Shown piece after piece: positions 22,775 to 27,946 of a stretch of 27,946 nucleotides of DNA. A model generated the notes under the pieces. The model had not been told where the DNA came from, made no database searches, and saw nothing but the letters and a program-made list of their open reading frames with translations. Numbering within the stretch: the first letter of the stretch is position 1; each line of letters starts with the position of its first letter. A program made the position numbers and the translations under genes. Origin of the DNA: JBCBKZ01 sp039026975 (GTDB taxonomy: Bacteria; Bacteroidota; Bacteroidia; J057); NCBI GenBank assembly GCA_039026975.1, contig JBCCLI010000032.1, positions 1 to 27,946 of the forward strand, written 5' to 3'.

Positions 22775-25312
22775 CTAAGCCTGCTCTTCCTCTTCCTTCT
22801 GACTTTTACGCCAACTTAAGAATAAAGCCCCACCCACAAATAGTATCAAGAGTATAGAAGAAATCAGAGAAATAGTTTCTCCTTTTCTGTAAGACTGTGG
22901 CTCAAACTTAAATACTATTTCATGCTCCCCAACAGGGATCAGCATAGTTCTAAGTACATAATTTGCTCTGGCGTGTGGGACAAGTTCCCCATCTAAATAC
23001 GCATTCCAGCCTTTCTTGTCGTTATAGTAAATCTCGGAGAATACCGCTAGCTGTTCTACAGAAGAACTACTTTTATAAACAAGCTCATTAGGCTGGTAGG
23101 AGGTTAGGCGTATAGAAGCTGCAGAATCCTGACTAGCCTGAAAGCCAGCTAGTGTCTCCTCAAATTTCTTGTCCACTATAGCCGTCTGCGCAGGATTAAA
23201 TGAGTTAAGCGCTTCTATTTCTTCATCTGCGTCCTCTACCCATTTGATATCCTCCACAAACCACGCATTGCCCAGCCGGTTCTGATTAGGTAGGGGTTGG
23301 CCCTCAGGGTTAAGGATGACATACTTTAAATTAAGCATGTTCAGCACATCTTGCCTGGCTAACATGAGCTGAAGGGTAGAATCCGTGATCACCTGATTTT
23401 TCCGCTGGAAAAAAGCGATGATTTCCTGCATCTCATACTGGATATTCCTGGTAATGAGGTCTGAGTATCTTCTCAACTTAGCCGCGTGATATCCTCCAAT
23501 AGATTTATGGTAGTAAGAAGTCCTGGAATCATTGAAAGTATTTGAAGTCAGATTTAATACCCGGTAGTTAGGCTCTTTATCCTGGAGAATAGCCTGATCT
23601 GCTTGAGAGGGCTGGAAGAATCTTTCTTGCTGCCTGGGAGTAACAAAGTTCTCCTCATTTACATACCTTCTATCTACAGGTAGCATATCCAGCAGTAATA
23701 AAACACCTAGTCCAGCATACAGCCATCCCTTCTTCACTGTTCCGTGTACAAATAACCACACTAAGGCAGCGGCAGCAGCAATGAAGCCTGCACTCCTAAA
23801 TGCATCTGCTTGAAGCATGGAAACGCGTTGTTCTGTGATCAGATCCAGCAGGACTTGGGGCTGGCCGGCATAACTTTCATCTACTCTTCCTTCAAAAGAG
23901 AAAAGGGTGGGGCCAAGTATTCCTAATAACAGTGCCAAGCCACCCGTGATACCAGCAGCTATGTAAATGTATTTCTTGATCTGAGCGTTTTCCAGCCCAG
24001 TCTCCCCATTGACGAGCTTATCCAGTGCGAGTATACCCAGGAATGGCATGGTAAACTCTGCTATGACCAGAAGCTGTGATACGGCCCTAAACTTATTATA
24101 GTAAGGAAAATAGTAGAAGAATAAATCTGTCAATCCACCAAAGTGTCTTCCCCATGATAGCATGACAGTCAGGGCTGTAGCAGCTACTACCCACCACTTC
24201 AACTTTCCGGGAACCCAAATCAGTCCAAGAATAAACAGAAAACAGACGATAGCACCCACATACACGGGCCCGGCAGTAGGCGGTTGATCACCCCAATAGG
24301 TAGGGAATCCTCTGGCTATATTCGTCGCTTGCTGACCAAAATTCTTTCTTAATTCTTTATATACTTCACTATCTCTATCAAGCGGAGTCATAGAAGCACC
24401 CCCATAAAGGTTAGGCACTAGTAGAGTAAGCGTTTCTGTAATTCCGTAGCTATATCTAAGGGCATATTCCCTATCTAGTCCGTCATTCCCGGCATCATCC
24501 GTAGTAAGCTCTGAAGGCCCTCGCATGGTCACAGCTCCATACTCATAGGTGGTCCACATTCTCCCAATGTTGGGGCCTACGGCCAGAAAAAGTGCTAAAA
24601 ACAGTATGCCGGTAGCTTTAGCAAAGTTAGGTAAGGTCTTTTGCTGGATAGCATCCACCAAATAGACTATCCCCAATATCAAGACTACCAGCCCCAGATA
24701 ATACGTCATCTGATAGTGGTTAGCATTGATCTCCAGTGCCAGGAATAAGGCCGTAATGGCCGCTCCTAGTAGATACTTCCCTCGATATGCCAGCAATATA
24801 CCCGCTACTATAGGTGCCATATAAGCTATGGCGTTGGCTTTAGAGGTATGCCCCGCCTCCATAATGACGAAGAAATAGGAAGACAATGCAAAGGCCATTG
24901 CTCCCAGTCCACTGAGGTAGGGATTTACATCTAGTAGAACCAACATAAAGTAAAACCCCAAGAACATAAGGAAGATGTAGTTCACCGGACGTGGTAGGCC
25001 AAAAGTGAAAGCCTTATCCAGATAGCGAATGACATTATTATAGTATCTGACACTTATCTGATAGGCTGGCATTCCCCCAAACATACTGTTAGTCCAGAGG
25101 GCTTCTTCCCCATTGTTAGCTTCTCTGTAATCAATGAGTTCCTTGGCCATTCCTTTATAGCCGAGAATATCAGACTGATTGATGACCTGCCCTTCCCAAA
25201 CCGGTTTGAAATAGATGGCAAGAATGATGAGAAATCCAATGATAATACCTCCGTGTTCCAGTAGTGGCTTCCGCCAGGCGGGAGGTGGACTAGTTGGTTT
25301 AGTCTTTGACAT
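22775..25312 (-). CDS. YfhO family multi-spanning membrane protein
   Basis: This 845-residue integral membrane protein has about a dozen hydrophobic helices, starting with HGGIIIGFLIILAIYF and closing with LISSILLILFVGGALFL before an acidic tail. Family marks are the first outer loop (QVINQSDILGYKGMAKELIDYREANN, of which only short parts are diagnostic), TNSMFGGMPAYQ, EAGHTSKANAIAY and, in the long outer region after the helices, YYNDKKGWNAYLDGE. YfhO proteins are GT-C-like and are thought to move or modify surface glycopolymers, such as adding sugars to teichoic acids in Gram-positives. I start it at MSKTKPTSPP (25312), since upstream frames lack conservation cues. rfbA lies 115 bases upstream on the same strand, which fits a surface polysaccharide role. 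Confidence 0.88.
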   Translation of the reverse strand: MSKTKPTSPPPAWRKPLLEHGGIIIGFLIILAIYFKPVWEGQVINQSDILGYKGMAKELIDYREANNGEEALWTNSMFGGMPAYQISVRYYNNVIRYLDKAFTFGLPRPVNYIFLMFLGFYFMLVLLDVNPYLSGLGAMAFALSSYFFVIMEAGHTSKANAIAYMAPIVAGILLAYRGKYLLGAAITALFLALEINANHYQMTYYLGLVVLILGIVYLVDAIQQKTLPNFAKATGILFLALFLAVGPNIGRMWTTYEYGAVTMRGPSELTTDDAGNDGLDREYALRYSYGITETLTLLVPNLYGGASMTPLDRDSEVYKELRKNFGQQATNIARGFPTYWGDQPPTAGPVYVGAIVCFLFILGLIWVPGKLKWWVVAATALTVMLSWGRHFGGLTDLFFYYFPYYNKFRAVSQLLVIAEFTMPFLGILALDKLVNGETGLENAQIKKYIYIAAGITGGLALLLGILGPTLFSFEGRVDESYAGQPQVLLDLITEQRVSMLQADAFRSAGFIAAAAALVWLFVHGTVKKGWLYAGLGVLLLLDMLPVDRRYVNEENFVTPRQQERFFQPSQADQAILQDKEPNYRVLNLTSNTFNDSRTSYYHKSIGGYHAAKLRRYSDLITRNIQYEMQEIIAFFQRKNQVITDSTLQLMLARQDVLNMLNLKYVILNPEGQPLPNQNRLGNAWFVEDIKWVEDADEEIEALNSFNPAQTAIVDKKFEETLAGFQASQDSAASIRLTSYQPNELVYKSSSSVEQLAVFSEIYYNDKKGWNAYLDGELVPHARANYVLRTMLIPVGEHEIVFKFEPQSYRKGETISLISSILLILFVGGALFLSWRKSQKEEEEQA

Positions 25313-25427
25313 ATATACTAGATAGGCAATGCTTAAGACCTTATGAAGAGTTGAGATTAAATAGTTCCACAAGGTCTTTGTGCTAAAGCTACAACTTAGC
25401 CCCAATAGCACAAAATTTCGGTTAGCC

Positions 25428-26306
25428 TCAATTTTCAGAAAGGAGGTTCATTAGGTAATTTCCATACCCACTTTTCTTTAGCGGCTCCGCAATAGTAGCT
25501 AGTTGTGCCGCATCTATATACCCCTGCCTATAGGCTATTTCTTCTATGCATCCTACTTTCAGTCCCTGTCTTTCTTCTATGATTTGTACAAAAGATCCAG
25601 CTGACATGAGAGACTCATGGGTACCTGTATCCAGCCAGGCGGTTCCTCTCTCCATGATGGAAACGTTAAGCTTGCCCTGTTTAAGGTACACCTTATTGAC
25701 ATCTGTAATCTCTAACTCTCCACGAGGGGAAGGCTTAAGGTTTTTCGCTATCCGAACTACTTCTCTATCATAAAAGTAAATTCCTGGAACCGCAAAAGAG
25801 GATTTAGGCCTATCCGGTTTTTCTTCTATGCTGACTACTTTCCCTATCTTGTCAAACTCTACTACTCCGTAGGCCCTGGGATTAGCCACATGATAGGCAA
25901 ATACTACCCCACCTCCTTCCTTACTTACCTGCTGACGGGCCTGGATCAGGGTTTCTGACAAATTAGTTCCATAGAAAATATTATCTCCTAAGATTAAGGC
26001 GGCATCATCTCCTGCCAGAAATTCTTCTCCTATAATAAAAGCCTGGGCCAAGCCTTCCGGATTAGGTTGTTCTCTGTATACAAACTTACAGCCCAGTCGG
26101 GACCCATCTCCCAATAAATCCTGAAAACGCCCTATATCTCTTGGAGTGGAAATAATGAGAATTTCCTTTATCCCACTCATCATGAGTGTTGAAAGGGGAT
26201 AATAGATCATAGGCTTGTCGTAAACGGGAACCAGTTGTTTACTGACAGCTATGGTGAGCGGATATAGTCGGGTACCGGATCCACCGGCTAGAATGATACC
26301 TTTCAT
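25428..26306 (-). CDS. rfbA: glucose-1-phosphate thymidylyltransferase RfbA
   Basis: RfbA (RmlA) makes dTDP-glucose from dTTP and glucose 1-phosphate, the first step to dTDP-L-rhamnose and other deoxysugars for surface polysaccharides. The 292-residue enzyme shows the nucleotidyltransferase signature MKGIILAGGSGTRLYPLT (residues 1-18), SKQLVPVYDKPMIYYPLSTL, the metal-binding region LILGDNIFYG, the sugar-binding VEFDKIGKVVSIEEKP, and the GTAWLDTGTHESL loop. The C-terminal end (KSGYGNYLMNLL) is the usual one. No other rml genes are in the window, so the rest of the pathway is elsewhere or upstream on the minus strand. A good promoter lies 85-116 bases before the start. YfhO follows. Confidence 0.96.
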   Translation of the reverse strand: MKGIILAGGSGTRLYPLTIAVSKQLVPVYDKPMIYYPLSTLMMSGIKEILIISTPRDIGRFQDLLGDGSRLGCKFVYREQPNPEGLAQAFIIGEEFLAGDDAALILGDNIFYGTNLSETLIQARQQVSKEGGGVVFAYHVANPRAYGVVEFDKIGKVVSIEEKPDRPKSSFAVPGIYFYDREVVRIAKNLKPSPRGELEITDVNKVYLKQGKLNVSIMERGTAWLDTGTHESLMSAGSFVQIIEERQGLKVGCIEEIAYRQGYIDAAQLATIAEPLKKSGYGNYLMNLLSEN

Positions 26307-26390
26307 ATTTCTCTTTCAATCTCGGGTAGGTAAATTACATTTTGTCCATGAATCAACGTAAAAGAGGGAAATTTCTGCCTGAATGAAATA

Positions 26391-26422
26391 CAAACATAGT
26401 ATCTTATCTTTACTACATACAA
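26391..26422 (-). promoter_or_regulatory. likely Bacteroidota promoter of rfbA-YfhO
   Basis: On the minus strand a TTG (26422-26420) is followed after a 21-base spacer by TATGTTTG (26398-26391), an exact TAnnTTTG match. The spacing is normal for this phylum's main sigma factor and would give a leader of about 80 bases before rfbA at 26306. Confidence 0.5.
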
Positions 26423-26426
26423 TACT

Positions 26427-26915
26427 ATGAATCGCAAAAACTTTCTTTCCCGCCTAAGTTTGGGAGCTTCAGCCGTTCTTTTTAGCGCATACAGATCTCC
26501 CTTAAAAGACAAAGAACCTCTTCCTCCAGCATTAGTAGAAGAATTTGTACAAGCTGGCCATAACGACCTGGAAAAGGTCAAAATGATGTTGAAGGAATGT
26601 CCTACCCTAAATTACGCTAGCTGGGACTGGGGAAATGGAGATTTTGAAACAGCGCTGGAAGGCGCCAGCCACCTAGGGAGAAAGGAAATAGCCAACTACC
26701 TCATTCAGCAAGGCGCAAGACCCAGCATATTTACGTTAGCTATGCTAGGAAGAAAAGACCTGGTAGTTCCGCTCATAGAAGCTTATCCCTCTCTCCTAAG
26801 TTCTAAAGGGGCACACGGTTTCACTCTTTTGCACCATGCCAGAGTGGGCAATGCCCGCGAGCTAGCTGACTGGCTTATGAAACAGGGGTTGACAGAGACG
26901 AATATGGGTTTGTGA
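26427..26915 (+). CDS. exported ankyrin-repeat protein
   Basis: This 162-residue protein begins NRKNFLSRLSLGASAVLFSA, a signal region that looks like a twin-arginine signal (R-K-N-F-L variant) with a short hydrophobic core, so export folded through Tat is possible. The rest consists of ankyrin-like helix-turn-helix units: FVQAGHNDLEKVKMMLKEC, TALEGASHLGRKEIANYLIQ, FTLAMLGRKDLVVPLIEA and TLLHHARVGNARELADWLMK, about four repeats with the typical LLHxA and GA turns. Ankyrin repeats bind other proteins, and no enzyme part is visible. The protein is divergent from rfbA across 120 bases. Tat-exported ankyrin proteins with this layout are frequent in Bacteroidota, with unknown partners. Confidence 0.82.
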   Translation: MNRKNFLSRLSLGASAVLFSAYRSPLKDKEPLPPALVEEFVQAGHNDLEKVKMMLKECPTLNYASWDWGNGDFETALEGASHLGRKEIANYLIQQGARPSIFTLAMLGRKDLVVPLIEAYPSLLSSKGAHGFTLLHHARVGNARELADWLMKQGLTETNMGL

Positions 26916-27000
26916 GGAGGATTAGATTTCTTTGTACTCATTAGTCATGCCCTTTCAAGTTTTATTCCCCTAGAGTTTCTAAGGTAGGAAAAGTAGGTGC

Positions 27001-27354
27001 TTAAAGATTAGAAAGATTGTCTTCAATTCGTTGGATGAGGTTTTTTAACTTTTTATCTGAAATATTTTCAAATTCTGACTTATCATAGATTGTCAGTAAA
27101 TAAACATCTGATTCTTCTATCGTAAGAATGTCTACGTAGCTAATTACTCTCGCACCCCCACTCTTACCTTTTCCTTTACTTTTTATGGCTAGCCTAATCT
27201 TATATACATGAGCGGATAACTGAGTACCCGTTTTAGGGTTTAGCAATAAATCATCAGCTAATCTTGCTAAATCAGATTTCAGAGAAGGATATTTCTTTAG
27301 AAGTTTCTTGGCATCTCTTTGAAAATCAGGGGTTACAATTACATTAACCTTCAT
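27001..27354 (-). CDS. RelE/ParE superfamily toxin
   Basis: This 117-residue protein fits the RelE/ParE fold: an initial strand (MKVNVIVTPDF), two helices (QRDAKKLLKKYPSLKSDLA and LARLADDLLLNP), a Thr-Gly turn, then strands KIRLAIKSKGKGKSGGARVI, DVYLLTIYDKSEF and a closing helix ISDKKLKNLIQRIED. The stretch R-L-A-I-K-S-x-G-K-G-K-S-G-G-A-R-V-I and the Y-L-L-T-I-Y-D-K motif are typical of RelE-type mRNA interferase homologues. The usual catalytic residues vary in this family, so activity cannot be assured. It overlaps the upstream antitoxin gene by 11 bases, which indicates a coupled toxin-antitoxin unit, likely self-repressed by the complex. Confidence 0.82.
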   Translation of the reverse strand: MKVNVIVTPDFQRDAKKLLKKYPSLKSDLARLADDLLLNPKTGTQLSAHVYKIRLAIKSKGKGKSGGARVISYVDILTIEESDVYLLTIYDKSEFENISDKKLKNLIQRIEDNLSNL

Positions 27355-27565
27355 TTAAAAAGCTTGTTAATGAGGTTCTGGGAAGTTCTCCTGATTTTAT
27401 TTTTTTCATTTGGGAGTAGCTTGAAGAAAGTCTCCCCTTGAGTTCATTCATTTCCCTTAATTGCTGTACTTCCTCCTGAAGCTTGTTCCAGTCGGCAATA
27501 GGTATGAGAACAGCTTTCTTATTCCCATCCTGATCCATTACATATTGAATACCTAAGTTATCCAT
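27344..27565 (-). CDS. antitoxin partner of the RelE/ParE toxin
   Basis: I start this at MDNLGIQYVMDQDGNKKAVL (27565, 73 residues); a frame open to 27604 adds 13 unlikely residues. The layout is that of small Phd/YefM-like or related antitoxins: an N-terminal strand-turn-strand (QYVMDQDGNKKAVLIPIADW), a helix (NKLQEEVQQLREMNELKGRL), and a flexible C-terminal arm (SGELPRTSLTSFLNEG) that would wrap the toxin. DNA binding and repression of its own promoter are expected from the family, not visible. The stop overlaps the toxin start by 11 bases. The assignment rests mainly on gene order and size; I do not recognise the exact subfamily. Confidence 0.75.
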   Translation of the reverse strand: MDNLGIQYVMDQDGNKKAVLIPIADWNKLQEEVQQLREMNELKGRLSSSYSQMKKIKSGELPRTSLTSFLNEG

Positions 27566-27619
27566 GACCAGATGTTTATGATTTAATAAGTATACGAAAT
27601 ACAAGCAATAAAGTATAGA

Positions 27620-27946
27620 TTAATCCCCCTCAAGTGCCAACATCGTATCATCCTCATATTGTACTCTTAACTCTTCCAGTCTCTCCTTCAGTCCGGGAAT
27701 GATGTCCTGGTAAGCAGGGTCATCATAAACTGAGTTTACCTCTGTAGGATCTTTTTGAAGGTCAAATAGCTCCCACTCATCCAGCTCATAGAAGTAGATG
27801 AGCTTATGGGTTTTGGTTCTGACGCCATAGTGCTTATTCACCATGTGTACAGCGGGGAACTCATGATAATGGAAGTAGATAGCATCACGCCAGTCAATTT
27901 CATCCCCCGTGAGCATAGGCTTAAAGCTATTTCCCTGCATATCTGC
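27620..27946 (-). CDS. C-terminal part of a sulfatase (5' truncated by the window end)
   Basis: The frame runs in from the right edge and ends with TAA at 27620-27622; 108 residues are visible. They match the C-terminal region of type I (formylglycine) sulfatases: WRDAIYFHYHEFP, a KHYGVRTKTHKLIYFY strand pair, then the hallmark DEWELFDLQKDPTEVNSVYDDP and a final helix with LKERLEELRVQYEDD. Such enzymes in Bacteroidota remove sulfate from host or algal polysaccharides, mostly in the periplasm. The catalytic Cys/Ser motif (C/S-x-P-x-R) would lie beyond the window. The toxin-antitoxin unit starts 54 bases downstream on the same strand. Confidence 0.88.
   Translation of the reverse strand, partial: ADMQGNSFKPMLTGDEIDWRDAIYFHYHEFPAVHMVNKHYGVRTKTHKLIYFYELDEWELFDLQKDPTEVNSVYDDPAYQDIIPGLKERLEELRVQYEDDTMLALEGD

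Overview
The window looks like chromosomal DNA of a Bacteroidota bacterium, most likely order Cytophagales. The grounds are several families typical of that phylum (DUF4290 next to murA, DUF6150, YfhO, a very large secreted beta-rich protein), TAnnTTTG-like promoter boxes, and A-rich start contexts without clear Shine-Dalgarno sequences. The species cannot be named from the sequence. I see no tRNA, rRNA, CRISPR array, insertion sequence or prophage.

Left part (1-7.4 kb): the tail of an unrecognised gene, a membrane-anchored SRPBCC protein, a bidirectional terminator, then a leftward group of DUF6150 protein, prmA and a 1593-residue secreted protein. Centre (7.4-17.1 kb): a rightward housekeeping block of a UvrD/PcrA helicase, DUF4290, murA (with Asp in place of the catalytic Cys), a secreted thioredoxin-like protein, grpE-dnaJ, a TrpF-type isomerase overlapping a GNAT gene, a 68-residue orphan and a degenerate TrpF-like barrel.

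At 17.13-17.30 kb, between genes, lies a cluster of six same-strand DnaA boxes (two perfect, four with one mismatch) flanking an AT-rich stretch. This is a good candidate for a replication origin.

Right part (17.4-22.7 kb): an output-less 7TMR-DISM-type sensor, a GNAT, then a tandem pair of unrecognised genes that share a repeated module of about 110-130 residues. The second of these carries a C-terminal domain like nucleoside 2-deoxyribosyltransferases, with Lys where the catalytic Glu is expected. A convergent NUDIX hydrolase follows; its in-frame zinc ribbon has no ordinary start codon. This accessory stretch is the best place to look for an undescribed system.

Far right (22.8-27.9 kb): a leftward rfbA-YfhO surface polysaccharide pair, an exported ankyrin-repeat protein, a RelE/ParE-type toxin-antitoxin pair and the 3' end of a sulfatase gene that runs off the window.
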